A stretch of DNA of 60,535 nucleotides from Sinomicrobium sp. (GTDB taxonomy: Bacteria; Bacteroidota; Bacteroidia; Flavobacteriales; Flavobacteriaceae). A model generated the notes under the pieces. That model was given only the letters and a program-made list of their open reading frames with translations. It made no database searches and had not been told where the DNA came from. Every line of letters starts with the position of its first letter. The first letter of the stretch is position 1. The stretch covers positions 1 through 60,535 of the forward strand of contig JAJUFH010000019.1 of NCBI GenBank assembly GCA_029266035.1, written 5' to 3'. The translations under genes were made by a program, and so were the position numbers. This document shows, one piece after another, positions 42,043 to 49,578 of the stretch.

Positions 42043-43104
42043 CTACCCGGAATATCGCGCGTATCTCTTCCTAAAACGGTCGATGTCTATTGCAGCATCT
42101 AAGGCTATCCTGTCTTCGATAAACGCATAAAGCTGCTGCGCTGTAAAGGGCGCGGTCAAAGTTCCTCTGGTGCCCAATCCGTTTAGTATATAGGCATTGT
42201 GCTGCAGGGGGTGCCTTCCCACCAAAGGCCTTCGGTCGGCCACTGTAGGTCGTATTCCGGCTCGTTGATGTACAATTTCGTAGTCGCAGTGTATTATTTT
42301 GTCCAGTTTTTCCACAAGCTCTTTCCTCCCCGCCTCGGTCACCGCATTGGTTTTGTCGGTCCAGTCGTAGGTAGCCCCCACCACGTAGTGACCCGAACCT
42401 ATTGGAATGAGAAATACCGACGATTTCAGAATATTTTTCAAATCGAGAGCCGGCGCCTTGATAGTGAGAAGTTCTCCCTTGGCTCCTTTTAGCGGCAAAT
42501 AATTAAACAGTGGATTATCCACCATCCCATATCCTTCTGCAAACACTATATGTTTGGCTCGAATTCCCTTGTAAGTAACCTCTTGATCTGTAAACGACAA
42601 TGCCTGATATTCGAAATCCTCTTTTCTCAACTGCTCCTCGTTGAGTGTAGCTCGATAAGCCTCAATCATTTTCTTTACGGCTATCCTGCCACTGTGTTTT
42701 ACAACCCCAAAGCCATAAGGGGCATCGATACCTGATATGGGGTGGTGATCTAATTCGTCTGAGAGAAAGGGAGACAGTTCAGGTTTGTCTGCGGCTTCAA
42801 ACCACATATTCTGCTCTTCCACGGAGGTAAATCTGCGGTACACCGGTATAGGATACACCAGCTGTTCCGACAGGTATTTTTCCAATCCGAGATAAAAAGG
42901 CATAGCCTCTCGCAATTGCTCCTCCGATTTCCAGGCAGCTGTAAATCGCTTTAGCACAACGGGATTGTACACACCACCAGCTACTTGAGAAGATTGCTGC
43001 AAGCTTCCGTCAAAAACTACAAACGACTTGTCGTGTGTTCTCAACTGTTCGCAAAAGGCCAGTCCGGCAAGCCCCAGACCTACCACAATATAGTCTGTAG
43101 TCAT
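42043..43104 (-). CDS. FAD-dependent oxidoreductase (DAO family)
   Basis: A 353-residue flavoprotein. The dinucleotide-binding motif VGLGLAGLAFCEQL is at the N-terminus and the C-terminal AGIRPTVADRRPLVG ... LNGLGTRGTL matches the D-amino-acid oxidase/glycine oxidase fold. Substrate unknown; deamination of a D- or glycine-type amino acid is one possibility, and tRNA-modification (MnmC-like) another. It is preceded by the gldN terminator. Its -7 element lies 4 bases from the ATG, so the mRNA is probably leaderless. Confidence 0.87.
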   Translation of the reverse strand: MTTDYIVVGLGLAGLAFCEQLRTHDKSFVVFDGSLQQSSQVAGGVYNPVVLKRFTAAWKSEEQLREAMPFYLGLEKYLSEQLVYPIPVYRRFTSVEEQNMWFEAADKPELSPFLSDELDHHPISGIDAPYGFGVVKHSGRIAVKKMIEAYRATLNEEQLRKEDFEYQALSFTDQEVTYKGIRAKHIVFAEGYGMVDNPLFNYLPLKGAKGELLTIKAPALDLKNILKSSVFLIPIGSGHYVVGATYDWTDKTNAVTEAGRKELVEKLDKIIHCDYEIVHQRAGIRPTVADRRPLVGRHPLQHNAYILNGLGTRGTLTAPFTAQQLYAFIEDRIALDAAIDIDRFRKRYARYSG

Positions 43105-43108
43105 AGTA

Positions 43109-43116
43109 CAAAAATA
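43109..43116 (-). promoter_or_regulatory. -7 element TATTTTTG, 4 bases from the oxidoreductase ATG
   Basis: CAAAAATA on the plus strand reads TATTTTTG on the minus strand. It sits in the T-rich tail of the gldN terminator, so promoter and terminator share sequence. Confidence 0.5.
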
Positions 43117-43119
43117 AAA

Positions 43120-43143
43120 AACACCTGTAGCTTTGCAGGCGTT
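43120..43143 (-). terminator. Intrinsic terminator of the gldN-type gene
   Basis: On the minus strand AACGCCTG and CAGGTGTT form an 8-bp stem (one G-T pair) closing an 8-base loop, followed by a T-run. About 80 bases after the stop. Confidence 0.7.
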
Positions 43144-43223
43144 CTTGTAATATCATATATCTATTTCGGCTGTTGTGCTAGCTCACTCACACGAGATGCA
43201 CAACAGAGGTGCTCCGAAAAAAA

Positions 43224-44126
43224 TTATTCGCTTTTCCAGACATCCTGTTCAAAATTGCGAATTTCTTCTTTAATTCGCTGTGCTTCCATAAGTTGAAACA
43301 TGGCGTTATCAGGAATATAATCCCTAATCTCTCGATCGCCATACACATTGTCTTCCTTATAAATCACGGCATTAAACCTCCTCGCATTTAAAAGATGGTC
43401 GAAAGATATAGGTCTTCCCGAATTGTTCGCATTAAACGCTTTGGCTGCGTGAAGCACTTTTCTAGCACTGGGATACCAAACCCAAAACAATTCTACTAAA
43501 TTAGAACCATCGTCTATACCCTGATCCATAAAATTCACATCTGGCGCTACCGGAGCAATACCCAAAAGACGGTACTTCAACTCACCTTGTCTCTTGTCAA
43601 AATACCACATTCCTCTTATTCTGTATTCTACTATATCGGCCGAACTTATCTCCCTGCGATCGATATACATTTCAGAAACCTGCTCTCCTGCGTTTACCTG
43701 TTCATACCCTAAGTCTGTGGTATCTACAGTTGCCAGTGTAGCTTCCAACTCTCCAAAATTCCTACGTTCAGTAAAATAGGAATCTGTGTAAATATCTTTG
43801 AGGTTTCCGTTTTTGATATTGGTTACCAGTACGTCGTAAAGCGACTGTCTACCCAAAGCTCCTGATGTTCCGTCTATAGGATAGTACAGTGGGAAATTTA
43901 CCCTTTCGTTGAGATCTATTACTTCCCATACCATTTTAGACCACATAATATCTCTGTCTTCCACATAGCCGTACTCTAAGGGAACATCATCTCCTTCACT
44001 GATCTGAGCCTGAGATTTAACTCCTATATCTTCCGGCTTCGAAGCGTTGAGTATATTGGCCTGACCTGACATTTCCCAAGCGGTCAAGCTTATAAGAAAA
44101 ACGGATAAAATCCCTTTCCAATTCAT
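43224..44126 (-). CDS. GldN-type gliding motility / type 9 secretion protein (isolated copy)
   Basis: A 300-residue exported protein with signal peptide ILSVFLISLTAWEMSGQ. It then has DRDIMWSKMVWEVIDLNERVNFPLYYP and the repeated GMWYFDKRQGELKYRLLGIAPVAPDV region characteristic of GldN/PorN. GldN forms part of the trans-envelope type 9 secretion core. Normally it ends a gldKLMN operon, but no gldK, gldL or gldM is upstream here: 44127-44588 is non-coding and the next gene faces away. It may be a GldO-like second copy or a relocated gldN. The chosen Met (44126) gives a clean signal peptide; the frame is open to 44204. Confidence 0.88.
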   Translation of the reverse strand: MNWKGILSVFLISLTAWEMSGQANILNASKPEDIGVKSQAQISEGDDVPLEYGYVEDRDIMWSKMVWEVIDLNERVNFPLYYPIDGTSGALGRQSLYDVLVTNIKNGNLKDIYTDSYFTERRNFGELEATLATVDTTDLGYEQVNAGEQVSEMYIDRREISSADIVEYRIRGMWYFDKRQGELKYRLLGIAPVAPDVNFMDQGIDDGSNLVELFWVWYPSARKVLHAAKAFNANNSGRPISFDHLLNARRFNAVIYKEDNVYGDREIRDYIPDNAMFQLMEAQRIKEEIRNFEQDVWKSE

Positions 44127-44499
44127 AATTTTTATTTTTTTCAACACACGGTCGCATCGATACCGCCTAACTTTTCTCAATACTAAAACGCAAATATTAA
44201 GCACCTATTTCGCCCTCTGTGTCTCTGTACTAAAACTTACTGTTTGACAGGTATATGCTCCTCACGAACAACAACGCAACAAACTGGAGATTATTGTATT
44301 TATCTCAACTTAATGACGGACAAAAATACAATTCAAAACATATAATGCACAAAAATAAACTCAAAAAGAGATTTTACACTATTACGCATGAGATTTTTTC
44401 CTAACAGATACAGAAAGTAACACAAGATATAAACGCATTAAGCTCAAACATATACCCTCAATAATTCGAATTTAAAATATTTAACAAAACATATCAATA
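44127..44499. other. 373-base AT-rich non-coding stretch upstream of gldN-type gene and repressor
   Basis: No gene, RNA or convincing hairpin recognised. It must hold the promoter of the gldN-type gene, but no exact TAnnTTTG was found on the minus strand (nearest CAAATATTA about 44193-44201). It separates the divergent gldN-type and S24-repressor genes. Confidence 0.45.
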
Positions 44500-44529
44500 T
44501 TGTTGTTTTTATAAAAAACATTACATTTG
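44500..44529 (+). promoter_or_regulatory. Promoter of the S24-type repressor: -33 TTG and -7 TACATTTG, spacing 19
   Basis: TTG at 44500-44502 and TACATTTG at 44522-44529 match the Bacteroidota consensus. A leader of about 55 bases follows. CAATATTG (44495-44502) is a small palindrome over the -33 that could be an autoregulatory site. Confidence 0.65.
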
Positions 44530-44588
44530 AATTGTTATTTATTCGTATTTTAATAAGCTTAGTTTCGTCACCCCGACTTGCAACAACT

Positions 44589-45314
44589 ATGAAAAAAGCA
44601 TCCGCTATAAAAAATCCTGAAGGGGATGGTGTAGCATTTGAGGCTGTTGAAGTAATCGAGCGTTTAAAGCAACATCTCAATATCCGAACCAATGCCGCCT
44701 TGTCTGACATTCTCAATGTCAGACCAAACACTATCTCTACTTGGAAAAAGCGAAACACCCTCGATTTCCCCCGGGTTTTTGCGCCCTGCAAAACCTACAA
44801 TATCGACATCGGTGCGCTTTTCTTCAATCAGGCGAGCAGAAGGACCTCGACACTTGAAAAAAATGGCGATTCAGGTTTTTGTGTTGTGAGCAGAAACTTC
44901 ACATTTAGGTACGTCATAGAGTGTCACCTCAAAAGTTTTATCGACAGCCTTCCGAAGTTTAATTTTCCATTTATCAAAGGGGATAACATACGAGCCTTCC
45001 AAATGGTAGGATCGTCTATGGCCCCTGAACTTCAAGATGGAGATTTTGTAGTCGGAGAATATCGCGATATCGATATCTCAAAACTTTCAGAAGAGAGTAT
45101 CTATGTGTTGGTCAGCAAGATAAGAGGAATTTATATCAGTAGGATATTCAAGAACCCATTAGCTCCAAATCACATCGTTTTAAATATGAATGACAAACTG
45201 GCAAAAGGACAAGACAAAGTAAAAATGCATTCGGAAGAGCTGCTCGAGATATGGGAGGTCATTTCTGTTTTTTCCCTTGATCTCATCGGACATAGGGGAA
45301 CAAAAAACCCGTAG
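44589..45314 (+). CDS. CI/LexA-like repressor with S24 fold, probably not self-cleaving
   Basis: A 241-residue DNA-binding protein. The N-terminal helix-turn-helix (about 15-80, RLKQHLNIRTNAALSDILNVRPNTISTWKKR) resembles the phage CI-repressor N-terminal family. The C-terminal S24 fold (about 115-215) has Ser133 in MVGSSMAP, the nucleophile position. The catalytic Lys expected in the later V-K-R-L-like strand reads Ser174 (IYISRI), so cleavage via the Ser-Lys dyad is doubtful. No prophage genes are nearby. It may regulate itself or the divergent gldN-type gene; this is conjecture. Start at 44589 is chosen as the basic MKKASAIKNP; the frame is open to 44532. Confidence 0.8.
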   Translation: MKKASAIKNPEGDGVAFEAVEVIERLKQHLNIRTNAALSDILNVRPNTISTWKKRNTLDFPRVFAPCKTYNIDIGALFFNQASRRTSTLEKNGDSGFCVVSRNFTFRYVIECHLKSFIDSLPKFNFPFIKGDNIRAFQMVGSSMAPELQDGDFVVGEYRDIDISKLSEESIYVLVSKIRGIYISRIFKNPLAPNHIVLNMNDKLAKGQDKVKMHSEELLEIWEVISVFSLDLIGHRGTKNP

Positions 45315-45408
45315 TATAGTGGTGAGCATCCTGCTATAGAGACACCTACCCCAGCTCTAAAAATTGCATGAGCCTATAACTGACTTAGGATTTCGCCGGA
45401 TTCCCCTC

Positions 45409-45591
45409 TCATTCCTCTTCCTCATTCAACATATCCAAATCACGCCAATACTCCTCCATAATATACTTGACCTCCCCTTCGTTTAGCGGATTACTTATCG
45501 CAGCCACAAGTTGCTCGTATTCCTTTCGACTAATGGTATTATTTTTGAATTTCTCCAGCAAATCAGCTATCAAAGTGCAATCACTACTCAT
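45409..45591 (-). CDS. 60-residue minigene resembling the cytoplasmic head of a FecR anti-sigma factor
   Basis: The sequence LIADLLEKFKNNTISRKEYEQL, a short linker with NPLNEGEV, then IMEEYWRDLDML reproduces the N-terminal helical segment of Bacteroidota FecR-type anti-sigma factors. In those, it is followed by a long periplasmic domain. Here the frame stops at residue 60, and the sequence downstream shows no FecR-like continuation in any frame I checked. No ECF sigma factor or SusC/TonB gene is adjacent. It could be a free-standing antisigma head, a sigma decoy, or a remnant. Codon use looks ordinary. Confidence 0.5.
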   Translation of the reverse strand: MSSDCTLIADLLEKFKNNTISRKEYEQLVAAISNPLNEGEVKYIMEEYWRDLDMLNEEEE

Positions 45592-45732
45592 TTCTTTTGA
45601 TTTTTATCCCCCAATATATCTATTCCAGAATGAAACATCTATTATTAGTACACCAGAGCACCTGAAAAGTCCCACTTCCTATTACTATTTTTTTTAAAAA
45701 AACAATTACCAAAAGGGTCACTTTACTTTTTT

Positions 45733-45740
45733 TATCTTTG
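45733..45740 (+). promoter_or_regulatory. -7 element TATCTTTG for the glycosyltransferase gene
   Basis: Exact TAnnTTTG match, 28 bases before the TTG start at 45769. Confidence 0.55.
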
Positions 45741-45768
45741 CCGACATAGAAAAACTCACAAAAAAAAC

Positions 45769-46632
45769 TTGAAGTACTATATTGTCATACCCGCTCACAA
45801 CGAAGAGAAATTTATCGGCGAAGCTCTTGCTTCAGTATCGGCTCAAACGCTACTACCTACTGCCCTCATCGTTGTAGACGACGCCTCTACAGACCAGACG
45901 GCAAAGATTGCCTCTGCCTTTGCTGAAGAGCATCCCTGGGCAAGAACACTTCGACTTTCACCTAAGGGAGAAGGGCATCTTCCGGGAGGCAAGGTAATTC
46001 AAGCTTTTTACAAGGGACTGGAAACTCTGGACAACAATTTTGATTTTATTGTAAAAATGGATGCTGATGTTGTTCTTCCTCCAAATTATTTTGAGACTCT
46101 TGCTACAGTGTTTGCAAACGACTCATCGGTAGGGATAGCCGGTGGTTTGGTTTACATCAAACACAAAGGACAATGGATATACGAAGCTATAGCCGATAAA
46201 AACCACGTAAGGGGTCCCGTTAAAGCCTATTCCAAAAATTGCTTTGAAAGTATAGGAGGACTCAAGCCTGCCATAGGATGGGATACGGCAGACACCCTAC
46301 TGGCTCGGTATTACGGCTTTGAAGTTCACACTTCAAAAGAACTTGTCATCAAACACCTTCGACCAACGGGAAAAGCCTACACCAAAAAGGCTCGATTGTT
46401 ACAGGGGCAGGCTATGTACACCCTGAGATACGGCCTCCCGATTACTCTTATCGCCTCACTCAAAACAGCTTGGAAGCTCAAACGGTGGAAAGCTTTACTC
46501 TACAATACACAGGGATACCTCAAAGCCCGAAAAAACAAGCTGCCTTTCCTCGTAGATCAAGCACAGGGAAAATTCATAAGAAAGTACCGATGGCGGGGTA
46601 TACTGTCCAAAATAGGATGGTCACAAAGATAG
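45769..46632 (+). CDS. Glycosyltransferase family 2 (TTG start)
   Basis: A 287-residue GT-A fold enzyme. It opens KYYIVIPAHNEEKFIGEAL, has VVDDAS at 35-40 and the DAD metal/nucleotide-sugar motif at 98-100 in VKMDADV. No membrane segment is strong, so it is probably cytoplasmic at the inner membrane. Substrate unknown; envelope polysaccharide or glycolipid synthesis is likely. The first usable start is TTG at 45769, which gives the family's usual N-terminus, and a -7 element fits it. Its end overlaps the end of convergent rsmG by 12 bases. Confidence 0.88.
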   Translation: MKYYIVIPAHNEEKFIGEALASVSAQTLLPTALIVVDDASTDQTAKIASAFAEEHPWARTLRLSPKGEGHLPGGKVIQAFYKGLETLDNNFDFIVKMDADVVLPPNYFETLATVFANDSSVGIAGGLVYIKHKGQWIYEAIADKNHVRGPVKAYSKNCFESIGGLKPAIGWDTADTLLARYYGFEVHTSKELVIKHLRPTGKAYTKKARLLQGQAMYTLRYGLPITLIASLKTAWKLKRWKALLYNTQGYLKARKNKLPFLVDQAQGKFIRKYRWRGILSKIGWSQR

Positions 46633-47247
46633 ATGAACCACTTTTTTAGTGTCAAAAAAGTCCTCTTCAAAATAATCCGACAATGCGTATTCAACAGCTT
46701 TCGGAAAAGGCTTCAATTCTTCAGAAAGGTCACCTCCCTTTAAATACAATATCCCGTTTTTTAATTCGTGACGGTTATCTTTTGTCGTCGAATTCCGCAC
46801 CCATCGCACAAAATCGGGCATATTAGTTACAGCGCGGCTAACTACAAAATCGAAGCGTTCTTTCACTTTTTCTGCACGTATGTGTTCCGCTCTTACATTT
46901 TGAAGTTCGAGCGCTTCTGCCACCGCCTCTACTACTTTGATCTTCTTCCCTATTGCATCGGTCAGATAAAAACGGGTATCGGGAAAAAGAATAGCCAGCG
47001 GAATACCGGGAAAACCGCCCCCCGTACCTACATCGAGTATCGAGCTACCAGGACAAAAAGCTTGCACCTTGGCTATCCCGAGAGAGTGAAGCACGTGACG
47101 TACATACAATTCGTCTATATCCTTTCTAGAAATGACATTGATCTTCGCATTCCAGTCGGCATACAAGGCTTCCAACTGTTTGAACTGTCGTTGTTGTCGC
47201 TCGGACAAATCGGGAAAATATTTTAAAATTATATCGGGAGAAGACAT
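46621..47247 (-). CDS. rsmG: 16S rRNA (guanine-527-N7) methyltransferase
   Basis: A 208-residue class I SAM-dependent methyltransferase. The SAM motif GTGGGFPG is at residues 74-81 and VSRAVTNMPDFVRW is the family's catalytic-side motif. It methylates G527 of 16S rRNA in the 530 loop. Start at ATG 47247 (MSSPDIILKY) is chosen; the frame is open to 47304 with no family-like residues. A -7 element inside a 20-bp palindrome lies upstream. The last 12 bases overlap the end of the glycosyltransferase gene on the other strand. Confidence 0.94.
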   Translation of the reverse strand: MSSPDIILKYFPDLSERQQRQFKQLEALYADWNAKINVISRKDIDELYVRHVLHSLGIAKVQAFCPGSSILDVGTGGGFPGIPLAILFPDTRFYLTDAIGKKIKVVEAVAEALELQNVRAEHIRAEKVKERFDFVVSRAVTNMPDFVRWVRNSTTKDNRHELKNGILYLKGGDLSEELKPFPKAVEYALSDYFEEDFFDTKKVVHLSL

Positions 47248-47251
47248 GGTT

Positions 47252-47271
47252 TTACTTTTGTACAAAAGTAA
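47252..47271. promoter_or_regulatory. 20-bp perfect palindrome carrying two opposed -7 elements
   Basis: TTACTTTTGTACAAAAGTAA is a perfect palindrome. It contains TACTTTTG on each strand (47253-47260 plus, 47263-47270 minus). The minus copy is 15 bases from the rsmG ATG. The plus copy points toward the aminotransferase gene 200 bases away. It could be a bidirectional promoter or an operator. Confidence 0.5.
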
Positions 47272-47411
47272 GCAAAACAAGACACAGCGCCGAAAACAAT
47301 ACACAAACAGAAAAAATTGTTAAAGAAGTTGTAGTTAGGGTTTAATTTATAGAATTATAGCTTCAAATCTGCAGGAAAAGCCATAATTTCGCACTTCAGA
47401 TATTTTGATCG

Positions 47412-47430
47412 ATACCAGTTTACTTGGTAT
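47412..47430. promoter_or_regulatory. Inverted repeat ATACCA-7-TGGTAT upstream of the aminotransferase gene
   Basis: ATACCA (47412-47417) and TGGTAT (47425-47430) frame a 7-base spacer 30 bases before the ATG. Possible operator; no regulator is suggested by the context. Confidence 0.3.
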
Positions 47431-47459
47431 TAACTTTAATAACCGATAAAACACAACTT

Positions 47460-48647
47460 ATGGAACAAAAGCTATCGGAAAGAGTACTTAATATGGCCAC
47501 TTCTGCCACACTCGCTATGGCAGCTAAGGCTAGGGAATTGAGAGCTGAAGGAAGGGATATCATCGGACTGAGTTTGGGTGAACCAGATTTCAACACTCCA
47601 GATTTCATTAAAGAAGCTGCCATACAGGCCATCAATGACAATTACAACAGCTATTCGCCAGTAGATGGTTATGCCGACCTCAAAGAGGCCATTATCAACA
47701 AATTCAAACGCGACAACAACCTCAGCTACAAACCGGATCAAATTGTCGTTTCTACAGGAGCCAAGCAATCTTTGGCCAATGTGGCATTGGCGATGATAAA
47801 TCCCGGAGATGAAATAATCATTCCCGCTCCGTATTGGGTGAGCTATTCCGATATCGTAAAGCTCGCAGAAGGTGTACCAGTAGTAGTTTCCACCTCCATA
47901 GAAAACGATTTTAAAATAACACCGGAGCAACTCGAGGCAGCTATCACCCCCAAGACCAAAATGCTTTGGTACAGTTCTCCTTGTAACCCAAGCGGCTCGG
48001 TGTACAGCAAGGAAGAACTGGAAGCTCTGGCAGAGGTATTGAGAAAACACCCTCAAATATATATCGTCTCCGATGAGATTTACGAGCATATCAATTTTGC
48101 CGGAGGTCACGTAAGTATAGCAGCAATCGATGGTATGTACGATCGTACCGTAACCGTAAACGGTGTGTCTAAAGCCTTTGCCATGACCGGATGGCGTATC
48201 GGGTTTATCGGTGCCCCTGCCTGGGTGGCACGTGCCTGCAACAAAATACAAGGACAAATTACCAGTGGAACCAACTGTATTGCACAAAGGGCTACCATCA
48301 CCGCTCTTGAGGCTCCGGTGAGTAAGATACAATACATGATCGACGAGTTCCAAAAGAGAAGGGATCTCGTGCTGGATTTGTTGAGAGATATCGACGGTTT
48401 CCAGATCAACGTTCCCGAAGGAGCTTTTTACGTTTTCCCTAATATCTCCTCGTTTTTCGGAAAGACACTGAGGGGGCATAAAATAGAAAGTGCATCCGAC
48501 TTTTCACTTTACCTACTCGAGCAGGCCAATGTGGCTACAGTAACAGGAGAAGCCTTTGGCAATCCTAACTGTATCCGTATTTCTTATGCCGCTTCAGAAA
48601 AGGAACTCAGAGAAGCTATGAAAAGAATAAAAGAAGTACTGTCTTAA
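47460..48647 (+). CDS. Pyridoxal-phosphate aspartate aminotransferase, class I
   Basis: A 395-residue fold-type I aminotransferase. The PLP lysine is Lys238 in NGVSKAFAMTGWRIGF. The N-terminal GLSLGEPDFNTPDFI and the SSPCNPSG loop match the AspAT Ib subgroup. It interconverts aspartate and oxaloacetate with glutamate/2-oxoglutarate; prephenate amination is also possible in this group. Start chosen at ATG 47460; an upstream TTG at 47424 is open but not family-like. Strong intrinsic terminator follows. Confidence 0.93.
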   Translation: MEQKLSERVLNMATSATLAMAAKARELRAEGRDIIGLSLGEPDFNTPDFIKEAAIQAINDNYNSYSPVDGYADLKEAIINKFKRDNNLSYKPDQIVVSTGAKQSLANVALAMINPGDEIIIPAPYWVSYSDIVKLAEGVPVVVSTSIENDFKITPEQLEAAITPKTKMLWYSSPCNPSGSVYSKEELEALAEVLRKHPQIYIVSDEIYEHINFAGGHVSIAAIDGMYDRTVTVNGVSKAFAMTGWRIGFIGAPAWVARACNKIQGQITSGTNCIAQRATITALEAPVSKIQYMIDEFQKRRDLVLDLLRDIDGFQINVPEGAFYVFPNISSFFGKTLRGHKIESASDFSLYLLEQANVATVTGEAFGNPNCIRISYAASEKELREAMKRIKEVLS

Positions 48648-48676
48648 TTTCTGAGAAATTAAGGCAGCTAAGCTGT

Positions 48677-48726
48677 AAAAAAGGCAGAATAGTTCGTATA
48701 GTGGTACGTGACATTCTGCCTTTTTT
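48677..48726 (+). terminator. Strong intrinsic terminator after the aminotransferase gene
   Basis: A 14-bp stem AAAAAAGGCAGAAT/ATTCTGCCTTTTTT with a 22-base loop and a T-run, about 30 bases after the stop codon. Confidence 0.92.
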
Positions 48727-48800
48727 GGCTCATAGCCGTATCCACCCCTTCTACTTGTGATTTCCAGAAACATCTGCAATTCTGTCCTGCAAAATATCCC

Positions 48801-48808
48801 TATCTTTG
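48801..48808 (+). promoter_or_regulatory. -7 element TATCTTTG for ubiE
   Basis: Exact TAnnTTTG match, 14 bases before the ubiE ATG (48823), supporting that start over the longer frame beginning at 48757. Confidence 0.55.
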
Positions 48809-48822
48809 TCAAAATTTTTCTA

Positions 48823-49557
48823 ATGACTGAAAATGTAACTCCGTATAAAGATTCTGAACTGGGCAAAAAAGAACAGGTAACGCGTATGTTCGACACCATT
48901 TCTGGAAATTACGACGGACTCAACCGAGTGATCTCTTTCGGCATAGATATCAAATGGCGTAAAAAGGTCGTTAAATTGGTTAAAGAATGTAGGCCGAGCA
49001 CTGTACTCGACATTGCGACAGGCACCGGAGATTTGGCTATCAACCTCGCCGAAACAGGAGCGGAAAAGATCACAGGGCTCGACATTTCACCCGGCATGCT
49101 TGAGGTGGGAAAACGCAAGATAGAAGAAAAACAACTGCAAAACACTATAAATATGGTGTTGGGTGACAGTGAAAACCTGCCGTTTGCCGACGACAGCTTC
49201 GACGCCATTACCGTAGCCTTTGGAGTGCGAAACTTTGAGAATCTCGAAAAGGGATTGAGTGAAATATTAAGAGTACTCAAACCAGAAGGACGTTTTGTAA
49301 TTTTAGAAACCTCGGTACCCACCAAAACACCCTACAAACAAGGCTATAAACTGTATACCAAATACATACTCCCCCTTATCGGAAAACTGTTTTCTAAAGA
49401 CCGTTCGGCCTATGCTTACCTCTCCGAATCGGCCTCTGTGTTTCCTCACGGGGAAAAACTGAACAATATTTTGAGTAAAACAGGGTTTATAAAAGTGCAA
49501 CACCTCCCTCAAACTATGGGAGTTGCCACCATATATACAGCCTCAAAACAGCATTAA
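48823..49557 (+). CDS. ubiE: Demethylmenaquinone methyltransferase
   Basis: A 244-residue class I methyltransferase of the UbiE/MenG family. VTRMFDTISGNYDGLNRVIS at the N-terminus, the SAM motif LDIATGTGDLA and DAITVAFGVRNF are diagnostic. It methylates demethylmenaquinone in the last step of menaquinone synthesis, the main quinone in Bacteroidota. The porT-like gene follows after 21 bases, so they are co-transcribed, a neighbourhood I recall from other Flavobacteria. ATG 48823 is chosen because of the -7 element 14 bases upstream. Confidence 0.95.
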   Translation: MTENVTPYKDSELGKKEQVTRMFDTISGNYDGLNRVISFGIDIKWRKKVVKLVKECRPSTVLDIATGTGDLAINLAETGAEKITGLDISPGMLEVGKRKIEEKQLQNTINMVLGDSENLPFADDSFDAITVAFGVRNFENLEKGLSEILRVLKPEGRFVILETSVPTKTPYKQGYKLYTKYILPLIGKLFSKDRSAYAYLSESASVFPHGEKLNNILSKTGFIKVQHLPQTMGVATIYTASKQH

Positions 49558-49578
49558 CCCACCGTAAAACCCAAGTGT

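Noticed and set aside
44589-45314. Prophage remnant around the CI-like repressor
   Set aside because: No integrase, structural or lysis genes nearby; neighbours are ordinary chromosomal genes.
47472-48479. 335-residue open frame antisense to the aminotransferase gene
   Set aside because: Composition is that of a reverse-strand shadow; the plus-strand PLP enzyme has all catalytic motifs.
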